Shown: positions 31,367-40,837 of the stretch, one piece after another
How the letters are laid out: each line of letters starts with the position of its first letter
Position numbering within the stretch: position 1 is the first letter of the stretch
Assembly (NCBI GenBank): GCA_026421205.1
Contig: JAPKBM010000005.1
Coordinates: 25,754 to 89,753, forward strand
Length of the DNA: 64,000 nucleotides
DNA from: Planctomycetota bacterium
GTDB lineage: Bacteria; Planctomycetota; UBA1135
Reading direction: 5' to 3'
Program-made: the position numbers and the translations under genes
The notes under the pieces: model-generated
The model's input: only the letters and a program-made list of their open reading frames with translations
Databases searched by the model: none
Told to the model about the DNA's origin: nothing

Positions 31367-31795
31367 ATGCGACATCGCGTTAAAACAAGAAAGTTATCTC
31401 GTACACCTGCTCACCGTAAGGCCTTGGCTCGGAATATGGCCGCTGCCTTAATTGAGCATGAGCGGATTGAAACGACTTTAACAAAGGCAAAAGCCCATCG
31501 GCCATTTGTTGAGAAGTTAGTCACCTTGTCAAAGGAGAAGACTCTCCACAACTACCGTCGCGCTCTTGCGCTTCTTGGCAACAACAAGGCAGCCGTTGCC
31601 AAGTTGTTTGATGTCCTCGGCCCACGTTTTCTGGAACGTCCTGGTGGATACACCCGTGTTCTGAAAATGGCAAAACCTCGCTTGGGAGACAATGCTCCAC
31701 GTGCTATCTTTGAGTTTGTTGAACGCTCAGAGGGAGAGGAATTCTCTCCTGAGCTGGCCGCAGCGGAAGCTGCCTCGGCAGAAGTAACGGCATAG
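31367..31795 (+). CDS. rplQ: 50S ribosomal protein L17
   Basis: MRHRVKTRKLSRTPAHRKALARNMAAALIEHERIETTLTKAK. Confidence 0.98.
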   Translation: MRHRVKTRKLSRTPAHRKALARNMAAALIEHERIETTLTKAKAHRPFVEKLVTLSKEKTLHNYRRALALLGNNKAAVAKLFDVLGPRFLERPGGYTRVLKMAKPRLGDNAPRAIFEFVERSEGEEFSPELAAAEAASAEVTA

Positions 31796-31810
31796 CATCC
31801 GCTCCTTGGA

Positions 31811-31849
31811 TGGGCCGAGGCGTCACGAAGATGCCTTGGCCCATTTTTG
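31811..31849 (+). terminator. Terminator of the S10-spc-alpha operon, overlapping the 3' end of dnaE
   Basis: TGGGCCGAGGC / GCCTTGGCCCA 11-bp stem (one GU), then TTTTTGT. Confidence 0.85.
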
Positions 31850-34800
31850 TTTTGGAGCTTTGTCGGGAATATTGCGCTCGGCGCGGACCTGAGCTCGGCC
31901 ATGATTCTCCAGGAGTTGATTGAGTTCGTCGACAACGGCACTGCCCAAGTCTACTTTCCATTGTGCTCCTGCTCGGATAGCTACTGGATTCCCAGAAGGG
32001 TCTCTGTAGTGAAACCGAACGGGTGCGCTACCCAGATGGCGTTGAAGAGTTTCTTGAATACCTTGAATGTAGTCCTCGTTTGTAACATGGATTTCAAGTG
32101 TGCCGGAGACCGAAATCTTTCCGGGCTCACCAAGCGGCTCAATCCTTTCAAGGATCAACTCGGGAATGGCATTCATGCTTTCTCTCTTCACTTTGCCGTG
32201 GAAAATTCCAAGGAAATCTTCCACGAGGACGTCCCCGCATTCTTCAACCGTGCTTGGCCACGCGAACGCGGCGATAGAGCCGTGAAGGTCTTCGACCCTA
32301 AGTCGCGCAATTTTCCGCGAAGGGTTTTTACGAGTAGGTCGAATCTCAACATGGGTTGCTAATCCGGCCATGCTTACCATGCTTTCATCACTTAATTCGA
32401 GAATCGTTCGAGAGTTCCAAGGTGAAACGCCTCCAAGGACATTGCGGTATGGGTCTAAGGGGTGGCGCGTTAGATAAAGCCCCAAAGCTTCTTTTTCGAG
32501 TTTGAGAGTTTGCTTTTCCTCGAGTTTGCTGAGTGCGCGTTTTTTGATTGTGGTTTTGGTGGACTTTGCAAGAGAGGGTGGTTCGGACTCGCCAAAAAGA
32601 CTCTTTTGCCCACGCTTGAGATCCTTTGCTTGATGCTTTGCAATCGCCAAGTCCTCTTCAAGGCCTTGGATTAGGTCAAGTCGAGGGACTTGATACTCAT
32701 CACACCCGCCAGCTTTGATTAGGCTTTCAATCATTCCCCGATTTACTTTTCCGGAAACGGCCGTAGTGAGAAAGTCTTGGTAAGAGGAGAATCGACCCTC
32801 TTCTTTGAGAATACGCTGTTCGATGAGATTTTCCGCCGCTTGCGTACCAACACCTTTGATTGCCTCAAGTCCAAATCGGATTGCCCCGCTCTCATCGACA
32901 TGAAATCGTCCATTTGAGGTGTTGATGCACGGTGGCAAAATATTGAGATTGTGACTACGGGCATCTTCAATCAAGGTCGCAAGCTTGTCCGTGTCCTGAG
33001 CTTCGTAGGTGAAGGTTGCAGCATAAAATTCTTCCGGATAGTGTGCCTTCATATAGGCGGTTTGCCAGGTCACCAAAGAATACGCGGCAGAGTGAGATTT
33101 ATTGAATCCATATTCTGCAAATTTCTCCATAGTCTCCCAGATTTCGCTGGCGACATTCTCATGGACCGCATTCTTCTTTGCTCCTTCCATGAACTTGGGC
33201 CGATATTCTGCCATAAGGTCAGCATTTTTCTTGCCCATGGCCTTCCGTAGAGAGTCCGCTTCGCCAAGAGAAAAGGCACCCATTCGTTGCGCCACGCGCA
33301 TAATTTGCTCCTGGTAGATTAAAACCCCGTTTGTTTCGGACAAGATTTCCTCCAAAAGAGGGTGGGGATAGGAAACAGCCTCGAAGCCGTTTTTACGACG
33401 CGCATACGTTGTGTGAAGGCCTGTCCCTAACGGTCCTGGTCGGTAAAGAGCCAGTACAGCAATGATGTCTTCGAAGACGGTGGGTTTAAGGTCCGCAAGA
33501 AGTGCTTTCATGCCCGACGATTCCAACTGAAATATGCCTTCTGTATCTCCTTTCTCTAACAATTCAAAGGTCACTTTGTCGTCGAGCGGTAAATCATCGA
33601 GGACAAGCTCCACCCCATGCCTTTTTTTGACGAGCTGTACGGCTTCATTCAGGATGGAAAGGGTCCGAAGCCCGAGGAAATCCATCTTCAGAAGGCCAAA
33701 TTCTTCAGCTCCCTTCATGTCCCATTGCGTGGTTTTGATGTCATCTTGCATCGCAATCGGGATGATGTCTGTGAGGGGCTCATCCGCAATAATCACGCCG
33801 GCTGCGTGCACACTGCTATGCCGTGAAAGGCCTTCAAGATTTCGAGCAAGTTTAAACCACTTCTTGTTACGTTCCGAGCTTTCTTGAATAGCGAGGAGTT
33901 CCGGCTCTGCGTCAAAAGCTTTTGCAAGGGTCACCCCAGGACCTTCAGGGATTTTTTTCACAATTTGGTCTACTTCAGGAAGGGGAATATCCATAACCCG
34001 GGCAACATCGCGAAGAGCTGCCCGCGCCTTCATTTTCCCAAAAGTAATAATTTGGCATACGCGTTCATCGCCGTACTTGTCACGCGTATACGTCAGCATC
34101 TCTTCTCGCCGATCCTTGCAGAAGTCAATGTCAATATCCGGCATCGAGATACGCCCCGGATTGAGAAATCGTTCAAACAGTAAGTCATATTTCAGTGGAT
34201 CAATCCGCGTGATGTCTAAGACATAGGAGACCATCGAACCTGCGGCGGAGCCACGACCCGGCCCAACAGGGATTTTCTGGGACCGGGCATAATAAATGAG
34301 GTCCCAAACAATCAAGAAGTAAGAGACAAAGTCCATTTCCGCAATGATTCTCATTTCATACTCGAGCCGTTCGCGTGCAGCCGAAGGGTTGCCTGGATAG
34401 TACCGCGCAAAACCACTTTCGCAAAGTTTTCGGAAGCACTCTTTCGGAGTGGACCCATCCTCCGGTGTGAACACAGGCAGTCGGTATTTGCCATACTCTA
34501 ATTGAACGTTCACTTTGTCTGCGACAGTCATGGTGTTGCGCAATGCTTCCGGAATATCCTCGAAAATACGGTTCATCTCTTCTCGTGTTCGGAAAAATAG
34601 TGTGTCCGTGTCCATACGCCATCGGTCAGGATCATCTATTTTTTTCCCAGTATTAATACACAGCAGTGCGTCTTGAGCTTGGCAGTCTTCATGGCGGAGA
34701 TAGTGAATGTCATTGGTCGCAATGACGGGTGCATTCACCATGGACGTCATCCTCATCATGCCTTCGGTAAGACGGTCTTGCTCCTCCATGCCATTTCGCA

Positions 34801-35326
34801 TAATCTCCAAGAAGAAATGTTCTTGGCCAAACATATCCTGTAGCGTCCCAGCCATTGCCCGGGCACCAGGCTCATCTCCTTGGCGGAGGCGTCGATTGAC
34901 GGGGCCAGACATACAGCCAGATAGACACGTGATTCCTTTAGCTTTTTGAGCAAGAAGCTCAAGGTCAATCCTGGGCCGAAAACTTTTGCCCTTTGTATGG
35001 CCTAAAGAGACGAGCTGGTGAAGATTTTTCCAGCCTTCGGCATCGTGTGCTAATAGTGTGAGATGCGTGTAGGGGTTGTTCTGCTTGTGGTGCTTTTGCT
35101 CCATCGAGTGTTCCGCCACATATACTTCACAGCCTAAGATCGGCTTGATGCTGGCTTTAGTGCATGCTTTGTAGAATTCAAAAGCACCATAAAGGTTGCC
35201 GTGGTCGGTAATCGCAATAGCTTGGTGCCCATCTCTGTGGGCAGATTCCACCAAATCTGGGATTCTATTGGCACCGTCAAGCAGAGAATATTCCGTGTGG
35301 ACGTGGAGATGAACGAAGGGTTCCAT
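31823..35326 (-). CDS. dnaE: DNA polymerase III alpha subunit
   Basis: PHP motif FVHLHVHTEYSLLDGANRI, GPGRGSAAGSMVSYVLDITRIDPL, PDIDIDFCKDRREE. Confidence 0.98.
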   Translation of the reverse strand: MEPFVHLHVHTEYSLLDGANRIPDLVESAHRDGHQAIAITDHGNLYGAFEFYKACTKASIKPILGCEVYVAEHSMEQKHHKQNNPYTHLTLLAHDAEGWKNLHQLVSLGHTKGKSFRPRIDLELLAQKAKGITCLSGCMSGPVNRRLRQGDEPGARAMAGTLQDMFGQEHFFLEIMRNGMEEQDRLTEGMMRMTSMVNAPVIATNDIHYLRHEDCQAQDALLCINTGKKIDDPDRWRMDTDTLFFRTREEMNRIFEDIPEALRNTMTVADKVNVQLEYGKYRLPVFTPEDGSTPKECFRKLCESGFARYYPGNPSAARERLEYEMRIIAEMDFVSYFLIVWDLIYYARSQKIPVGPGRGSAAGSMVSYVLDITRIDPLKYDLLFERFLNPGRISMPDIDIDFCKDRREEMLTYTRDKYGDERVCQIITFGKMKARAALRDVARVMDIPLPEVDQIVKKIPEGPGVTLAKAFDAEPELLAIQESSERNKKWFKLARNLEGLSRHSSVHAAGVIIADEPLTDIIPIAMQDDIKTTQWDMKGAEEFGLLKMDFLGLRTLSILNEAVQLVKKRHGVELVLDDLPLDDKVTFELLEKGDTEGIFQLESSGMKALLADLKPTVFEDIIAVLALYRPGPLGTGLHTTYARRKNGFEAVSYPHPLLEEILSETNGVLIYQEQIMRVAQRMGAFSLGEADSLRKAMGKKNADLMAEYRPKFMEGAKKNAVHENVASEIWETMEKFAEYGFNKSHSAAYSLVTWQTAYMKAHYPEEFYAATFTYEAQDTDKLATLIEDARSHNLNILPPCINTSNGRFHVDESGAIRFGLEAIKGVGTQAAENLIEQRILKEEGRFSSYQDFLTTAVSGKVNRGMIESLIKAGGCDEYQVPRLDLIQGLEEDLAIAKHQAKDLKRGQKSLFGESEPPSLAKSTKTTIKKRALSKLEEKQTLKLEKEALGLYLTRHPLDPYRNVLGGVSPWNSRTILELSDESMVSMAGLATHVEIRPTRKNPSRKIARLRVEDLHGSIAAFAWPSTVEECGDVLVEDFLGIFHGKVKRESMNAIPELILERIEPLGEPGKISVSGTLEIHVTNEDYIQGIQETLQRHLGSAPVRFHYRDPSGNPVAIRAGAQWKVDLGSAVVDELNQLLENHGRAQVRAERNIPDKAPKQKWAKASS

Positions 35327-35385
35327 GGGGGGCTTTATCCTAGCGGAAAAAGGGGCAGAACTCTCCCCGATTTTTACGTTCTGAC

Positions 35386-35422
35386 TTGACGGGAGGCCTC
35401 GGATACGTTGAAATTTGCGCCC
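35386..35422 (+). promoter_or_regulatory. Promoter for tRNA-Arg-tadA: TTGACG-N16-TTGAAA-N6-CCC
   Basis: -35 35386-35391, -10 35408-35413, CCC 35420-35422. Confidence 0.6.
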
Positions 35423-35431
35423 GCTTTGAAT

Positions 35432-35508
35432 GCGCTTGTAGCTCAGCTGGATAGAGCACCTGACTACGGATCAGGAGGCCAGGGGTTCGAATCCTCTCAA
35501 GCGCGCCA
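35432..35508 (+). tRNA. tRNA-Arg (anticodon ACG), CCA encoded
   Basis: Acceptor gcgcttg/caagcgc, CTGA-CTACGGA-TCAG, T-loop GGTTCGAATCC. Confidence 0.95.
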
Positions 35509-35526
35509 CCCCTTTTTGGTGGAACC

Positions 35527-36039
35527 ATGAATCTTCTTTTTCCTCTTGGAGAACCGCCTGACCCTGCTGAGCGTGATCGGAAAATCATGGGCATGGCGCT
35601 TCGGGAGGCACACCTTGCCATGGAAAGGGATGAAGTTCCTGTCGGGGTAGTTGTCGTTCTTGGTAATCGTGTCCTTGGCCGCGCAGGTAATTCCGTGGAG
35701 CAACTCAAAGATGCTACTGCGCATGCAGAAATGCTGGCATTGACTCAAGCATTTGAAGCCGTCGGCGAAAAGCGCCTCGAAAAGGCAGAGGTTTTCTGTA
35801 CTTTGGAGCCTTGCATTCAATGCGCTGGGGCCCTCATGCATGCTCGCGTTGCCCGGCTTGTTTATGGGGCAACCGATCCAAAGTTTGGGGGAGTAGAAAG
35901 CTTGGCAACGCTTTTTGACCTGCCCGGCGTGAATCACCGAGTCCGGCACGAGGGGGGCCTCTTTGCGGAAGAGTCGGCTCAATTACTTCGGCGTTTTTTT
36001 CAATCCAAGCGTAGGCGAAGCAAGGGGAATTTGTTATAA
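35527..36039 (+). CDS. tadA: tRNA adenosine(34) deaminase
   Basis: HAE and PCxxC deaminase motifs: DATAHAEMLAL, TLEPCIQCAGALMHARV. Confidence 0.93.
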   Translation: MNLLFPLGEPPDPAERDRKIMGMALREAHLAMERDEVPVGVVVVLGNRVLGRAGNSVEQLKDATAHAEMLALTQAFEAVGEKRLEKAEVFCTLEPCIQCAGALMHARVARLVYGATDPKFGGVESLATLFDLPGVNHRVRHEGGLFAEESAQLLRRFFQSKRRRSKGNLL

Positions 36040-36049
36040 TTTCCGTCCC
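36032..36049 (+). promoter_or_regulatory. Extended -10 promoter for tRNA-Ser: TGTTATAAT-N6-CCC
   Basis: TATAAT 36035-36040 preceded by TG-T; TTCCGT then CCC 36047-36049. Confidence 0.65.
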
Positions 36050-36053
36050 GATA

Positions 36054-36144
<91 letters not shown>

Positions 36145-36173
36145 CGGAGAACGTTCCTTATAAATCAAAAACA

Positions 36174-36263
<90 letters not shown>

Positions 36264-36269
36264 TGATCG

Positions 36270-36398
36270 CGCAGAGGATGTCGGGAGTCCGGCTTCACGC
36301 GGCGGATTGACTCAGAACTGGGTCAGGTCGGGAACGAAGCAGCCCTATGGGTTTCAATCCGGGTGCCGTGGATCACCGGGCTTCCGACTTCTTCTGCG
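36270..36398 (+). ncRNA. ffs: Signal recognition particle 4.5S-type RNA
   Basis: GGGTCAGGTCGGGAACGAAGCAGCCC apical signature; ends pair (CGCAGAGGATGTCGGGAG with CTTCCGACTTCTTCTGCG). Confidence 0.9.
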
Positions 36399-36431
36399 TA
36401 TTTTCTTGCCGGCAAGGTAGGATGATTCCGT

Positions 36432-37994
36432 ATGAGTTACCAAGTCCTCGCTCGCAAGTATCGGCCGCGCACTTTTGCGGATGTCATTGGGCAGGACCAC
36501 ATTGTCAAGGCTTTGAGCAGAGCCCTTGAAAAGGACCGGATTGGGCAGGCCTATTTATTAATCGGCCCACGAGGCACGGGAAAGACGAGTACCGCGCGCA
36601 TCCTGGCTAAGTCCTTGAATTGCGAAAAAGGGGAGTCCGTTGCACCTTGCCTTGCCTGTGGCCCTTGTTTGGAAATTGAATCTGGCGCGGACATGGACGT
36701 CGTGGAAATTGACGGGGCTAGTAATAACGGTGTTGATGACGTCCGAGATTTACGGGAGAAAGTCCATTTCCGGCCTATGCGAGACCGGCGAAAAGTCTAC
36801 ATTATTGATGAAATTCAACGACTGACGGGTCCAGCATTTGACGCTCTCCTTAAAACGTTAGAGGAACCTCCCGACCACGTCATTTTTCTTTTTGCCACGA
36901 CTGACCCGCACAAAATTCCTGACACGATTGTTTCCCGATGCCAAACCTTTGAATTCCGACGCCTTCGCGAAGATGATATTCTCAACAAGCTTCTGGATAT
37001 CTGTCAAAAGGAAGGGGTGGAAGTTTCCGAGGATGTCTTGGGCGCAATTTCTCGCGGTTGTCGCGGTGGCCTTCGAGATGCGGAGTCCATGTTGGATCAG
37101 TTATTGGCGGTCACCGAAGGGGTCCCTACCCTAGAAGAGTTGGAAATGGTGGCGGGGCTGGCCCGACCTGAGTGTTGGCAGATTCTTCTAGAAGCCGTGT
37201 CCAATCAAGATGGTGCTCAAATATTGAAATCCGTAGATGCCTTTCTTCAGCGGGGGGGTACAGAGCGAGATTTTGTAGAGCAACTTGTGGATGCCTTGCG
37301 TGATTTGCTGCACGTCGCACTTCTTGGTGAAGATGTTCTTGGTGTGGTTCCTTCGGCGGATCGCCAACAAAGAATGGTGAAATTGGCGGGGGCTTTAGGC
37401 CAAGACAGGCTGGAGACTTTGATGGGAATGTTCTTTTCTCTTGAGTCTAGAATGAATCAATCTCCACTTTCTGCGCGCGCCCTTTTGGAGTGGACCTTGC
37501 TTCGTGCTTCTCGCCTGGGGGATTTATTGGAAACCACGACACTCCTTCAAAATTTACGGAGTGGAACTCTCACCGCCACCTCTGTTTCTGCAGAGCCCCC
37601 CGCGCCGGTAAAAAAGCCTGAGCCCGTAAGGGCGTCGGCGCCCACCCTGCCGTCGCCACCAACCTCCCCAACCCCGCCCACTCCATCGCCGTCGGCGACA
37701 TCTATTCAAGATTTGCTCAAAGAAGTCCGCGAGCGACGTCCTTCCTTAGGCCGCGTTCTCACGGACTATCTCGTCGAGGGAACCTTGCATGAAGACCGCG
37801 TCGAAGTCGTGTTGCAACCTCTGGAAGACCGGTCCCGCCGTATGGTCGAAGACCCCATTGAGAGCCGTTTCCTCAAGGAGCTTCCGAGCAGTCCAGGCCC
37901 TTGGACGATTCGTTACTTCGAAAAAGTCCAACGGCACGACCCTCTCGGCGAGCAACTGAAATCCTCCTTTGAGGGCGTAGAGGAGGTACCCTAG
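36432..37994 (+). CDS. dnaX: DNA polymerase III tau/gamma subunit
   Basis: YQVLARKYRPRTFADVIGQDHIVKAL, GPRGTGKTSTARILAKSLNC, Pro-rich linker, C-terminal domain. Confidence 0.97.
   Translation: MSYQVLARKYRPRTFADVIGQDHIVKALSRALEKDRIGQAYLLIGPRGTGKTSTARILAKSLNCEKGESVAPCLACGPCLEIESGADMDVVEIDGASNNGVDDVRDLREKVHFRPMRDRRKVYIIDEIQRLTGPAFDALLKTLEEPPDHVIFLFATTDPHKIPDTIVSRCQTFEFRRLREDDILNKLLDICQKEGVEVSEDVLGAISRGCRGGLRDAESMLDQLLAVTEGVPTLEELEMVAGLARPECWQILLEAVSNQDGAQILKSVDAFLQRGGTERDFVEQLVDALRDLLHVALLGEDVLGVVPSADRQQRMVKLAGALGQDRLETLMGMFFSLESRMNQSPLSARALLEWTLLRASRLGDLLETTTLLQNLRSGTLTATSVSAEPPAPVKKPEPVRASAPTLPSPPTSPTPPTPSPSATSIQDLLKEVRERRPSLGRVLTDYLVEGTLHEDRVEVVLQPLEDRSRRMVEDPIESRFLKELPSSPGPWTIRYFEKVQRHDPLGEQLKSSFEGVEEVP
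37610..37643 (+). promoter_or_regulatory. Candidate programmed -1 frameshift site in dnaX
   Basis: In-frame A-AAA-AAG (37610-37616); -1 frame GCC then TGA (37619-37621); hairpins GCCC-GTAA-GGGC (37622-37633) and GGGCG-TCGG-CGCCC (37630-37643). Confidence 0.75.
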
Positions 37995-37998
37995 AGGC

Positions 37999-38331
37999 AT
38001 GGCAGGAAGTCTCGGAGACCTTGGCGGGCTTTTAAAACAAGCTCAAAAAATGCAACGGCAAGTGCAGGAAATTCAAGAAGATTTAGCAAAGTCTTCTTAC
38101 GAAGGTTCCGCCGGTGGTGGCGCCGTCACGGTAGTAGTGAACGGCCAGCGACATTTGCAAAGCGTGAAAATTAAGCCCGAAGCCGTGGACCCGTCGGATG
38201 TCGAGATGCTCGAGGACCTCGTGCTCGCAGCAGTTTCCGACGCAATGGCCCAAGCGGAAAAAGCATCGGAGGCGGCCATGAAAGGCGTCACGGGTGGGCT
38301 TGGAATGCCGGGTATGCCCGGAATGATGTAG
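37999..38331 (+). CDS. ybaB: YbaB/EbfC family nucleoid-associated protein
   Basis: Small protein between dnaX and recR; LLKQAQKMQRQVQEIQEDLAK...GGGAVTVVVNGQ. Confidence 0.93.
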   Translation: MAGSLGDLGGLLKQAQKMQRQVQEIQEDLAKSSYEGSAGGGAVTVVVNGQRHLQSVKIKPEAVDPSDVEMLEDLVLAAVSDAMAQAEKASEAAMKGVTGGLGMPGMPGMM

Positions 38332-38954
38332 TGGCCTTTCCGGAACCTCTTGAGCGCTTGATTCGCGCACTGGAAAAGTTCCCTGGGGTTGGCGCACGAA
38401 GTGCAGAGCGCATGGCGCTCCATGTGTTGCGCTCTCCCGCGGAAGAGGTTGCCTCCTTGGCCATGGCTCTGCGTGATGCGCGCATGGAAACGTGTCGTTG
38501 TGAGATTTGCCGTAACATTGCCTTGAAGTCGCCATGTCCGATTTGCGCGGACGCCACACGGGATGCACAAGTCGTTTGTGTGGTGGAGGGCCCCCGGGAA
38601 GTGGAGAAGTTGGAAAGTTCTCATGCACATCAAGGCCTCTACCACGTCCTCTTGGAAGGTTTCGCGCCTAGAGAAGGAGCAGGCCCGGACCCTGAATCCA
38701 TTCAGCATCTCTGCCGGCGCGTTCAATCGGGCACGGTGAAGGAAATCGTGCTGGCCACTGCACCCGATCGAGAAGGGGAGGGTGCGGCGTTATTGGTGAT
38801 GGAAGCTTTAGAAGGTATGTCCGTTACCATCACTCGTTTGGCGCGGGGGATTCCGGTCGGGACCCGTTTGGAATATCTGCACGGGGAAATCTTGGCAGAA
38901 GCATTCCGTGGCCGTCGGCCGATTGATCCTTCGGAGACCCCACCTCTTGACTGA
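38331..38954 (+). CDS. recR: Recombination protein RecR
   Basis: KFPGVGARSAERMALHVL, CEICRNI...CPIC, TOPRIM; GTG start overlapping ybaB stop. Confidence 0.95.
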   Translation: MAFPEPLERLIRALEKFPGVGARSAERMALHVLRSPAEEVASLAMALRDARMETCRCEICRNIALKSPCPICADATRDAQVVCVVEGPREVEKLESSHAHQGLYHVLLEGFAPREGAGPDPESIQHLCRRVQSGTVKEIVLATAPDREGEGAALLVMEALEGMSVTITRLARGIPVGTRLEYLHGEILAEAFRGRRPIDPSETPPLD

Positions 38955-39741
38955 ATTTCGGCGGATTGCACTTCGGGTGGCCTATCACGGGGGGGATTTT
39001 TTTGGATTTCAACGCCAACCTGACGTACCAACCATTCAAGGAGAATTGGAATCTGCGTGGCAAAAGATTAGCCAGGAACGGGTCACAATGCAGGGGAGCG
39101 GACGAACGGATAGTAAGGTGCACGCGCTGGGTCAGGTGGCACACTTTGAGACGACCTCAACATTGCCGGTTGGGAAAATCCAGCAGGCCTTGAACGCGCA
39201 GGTCCCACGGAGCATTTCGGTTCGCGCGTGTGCCGATGTCTCGATGAAGTTCCACGCTTGCCATAGCGCCATTGGAAAACGTTACCTTTATCTCTTGGCC
39301 GTTGGCCCTGACCGCCCCGTTTTACGTCCTGGCTTGGTTGCTTGGGAAAGGCACCCCCTGGACCTTTTCGCCATGAGAGAGGCGGCCCAATTTCTCCTTG
39401 GACACCATGATTTTGCGGCCTTTGCCGCCCGTGGCGGGAGCACTCAAACCACCACGCGCCATTTGCGCTCGCTGCATATCCAGAGAATACGCGGTGGATT
39501 TATGTTTTCCTTTGCTGCCGACGGCTTCTTGTATCGGATGGTCCGTAATTTGGTCGGCTCCTTATTGGAAGTCGGAAAAGGCAGGCGGGCTCCAGAGTGG
39601 GTCGAGGCCGTTCTTCAGGGGAAGGATCGTTCCCGAGGCGGAGTCACGGCTTCTCCCGAAGGCCTCTACCTTTTGCGCTCCCTTTATCTTTCAAATCCCT
39701 TTGATTCCTCTTTTGCTGAAGACAAGGAGAGTTTATCCTGA
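38947..39741 (+). CDS. truA: tRNA pseudouridine synthase A
   Basis: RIALRVAYHGGDFFGFQRQPDVPTIQGELESA...GSGRTDSKVHALGQVAHF; TTG start proposed. Confidence 0.93.
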   Translation: MTEFRRIALRVAYHGGDFFGFQRQPDVPTIQGELESAWQKISQERVTMQGSGRTDSKVHALGQVAHFETTSTLPVGKIQQALNAQVPRSISVRACADVSMKFHACHSAIGKRYLYLLAVGPDRPVLRPGLVAWERHPLDLFAMREAAQFLLGHHDFAAFAARGGSTQTTTRHLRSLHIQRIRGGFMFSFAADGFLYRMVRNLVGSLLEVGKGRRAPEWVEAVLQGKDRSRGGVTASPEGLYLLRSLYLSNPFDSSFAEDKESLS

Positions 39742-39775
39742 AGAGTGCGCAGGGCACGACCCCCTTCTCAATTCC

Positions 39776-40078
39776 ATGAAATACCACGTCATCTTCCGGA
39801 ATGATTCCATTCCAGATATGCTTCGCGAATACGCGCAGGGGCGTGTTCAACATATTGAGAAGTACGGGGAGAAATTTGAGAAGTCGGAAGTCATTTTAGA
39901 CATACAGCATGGAGAAACTCTCTGCGAAATCATTCTCCATCCCCACCGAGGTTCCAGTCTTATTGCACACGATAAAGCACAGGATGGCCGTTCTGCCATT
40001 GATGGTGCCGTGGTCAAATTGGAGCGTCAATTCCTAAAGATGAAAGAAAAGAAATCAGCCGCTCGCCGAAAAGGTTGA
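39776..40078 (+). CDS. hpf: Short ribosome hibernation factor HPF/RaiA
   Basis: MKYHVIFRNDSIPDMLREYAQGRVQHIEKY...DKAQDGRSAIDGAVVKLERQFLKMKEK. Confidence 0.85.
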   Translation: MKYHVIFRNDSIPDMLREYAQGRVQHIEKYGEKFEKSEVILDIQHGETLCEIILHPHRGSSLIAHDKAQDGRSAIDGAVVKLERQFLKMKEKKSAARRKG

Positions 40079-40088
40079 GTGAAGCATC

Positions 40089-40556
40089 ATGGCATACTCA
40101 GAATTGTTTACAAAAGATTCCGTCCTTCTCAATCTAGATGGCGGAGACTCCACCGCAGTACTTGGCGCGTTGACCGATGCACTATGTGCAAAAAACCCAG
40201 AGTTGAAAGACCGTCGGGATGAGGTCCTCCAGACCCTCATTGAAAGAGAGTCTCGAGGCTCCACGGGCACAGATGGCGTCGGCCTTCCTCACGTCAAAAT
40301 GGCTGGGGTCACCCAAGTGACGGTGGTCGTCGGGGTTCACCAAGCGGGCGTTGAATTTAATGCGCTGGATGGTGAGAAGGTCCACGTTTTCTTTTCAGTG
40401 ATTCGCCCTGAAGAAGGCGCCGATGAGCATATTGGTCTATTGCGTTGGCTTGCAGGCATTGCCCAGCATGAGGATTTCGTGTCCTTTTCCTGCCAAGCAA
40501 CTTCGAAAGAAGAGTTGATTGCTCTTCTTTCTGAATTGGCCAGCACTTCCGCTTAG
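40089..40556 (+). CDS. PTS IIA (fructose/nitrogen, PtsN-like) protein
   Basis: RESRGSTGTDGVGLPHVKM active-site His region. Confidence 0.9.
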   Translation: MAYSELFTKDSVLLNLDGGDSTAVLGALTDALCAKNPELKDRRDEVLQTLIERESRGSTGTDGVGLPHVKMAGVTQVTVVVGVHQAGVEFNALDGEKVHVFFSVIRPEEGADEHIGLLRWLAGIAQHEDFVSFSCQATSKEELIALLSELASTSA

Positions 40557-40837
40557 TGATGGCATCGTCGGTCACCCAAACGGTGACAGTTGTGAGTCCG
40601 CATGGGTTGCATGCTCGGCCAAGCCACGCCATTGTGGCCATGGTGAGCCGTGTGGATGCGAAAGTCACCCTTCAGTTTGACGGTAGAGAGGCTGACGGAC
40701 GCAGCATTCTTTCCGTGATGTCGTTGGGGGCGGTGCATGGGGCAGAAGTTGTCTTGAAGGGAGAGGGCGCTGACGCCGAAGAGGTCATGCAACGTTTGGT
40801 TGATTTTTTTGAAGCCGGATTTGAGGAAAATGTATGA
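40556..40837 (+). CDS. HPr-like phosphocarrier protein
   Basis: PHGLHARPSH (His-15 site), SILSVMSLGAVHG (Ser-46 region); ATG at 40559 also possible. Confidence 0.92.
   Translation: MMASSVTQTVTVVSPHGLHARPSHAIVAMVSRVDAKVTLQFDGREADGRSILSVMSLGAVHGAEVVLKGEGADAEEVMQRLVDFFEAGFEENV

Noticed and set aside
35327-35400. Minus-strand dnaE promoter with GTTCTGCCCCTTTT matching the tRNA promoter start region
   Set aside because: The GTTCTGCCC string is shared, but no acceptable -10 or -35 precedes it at the correct spacing.
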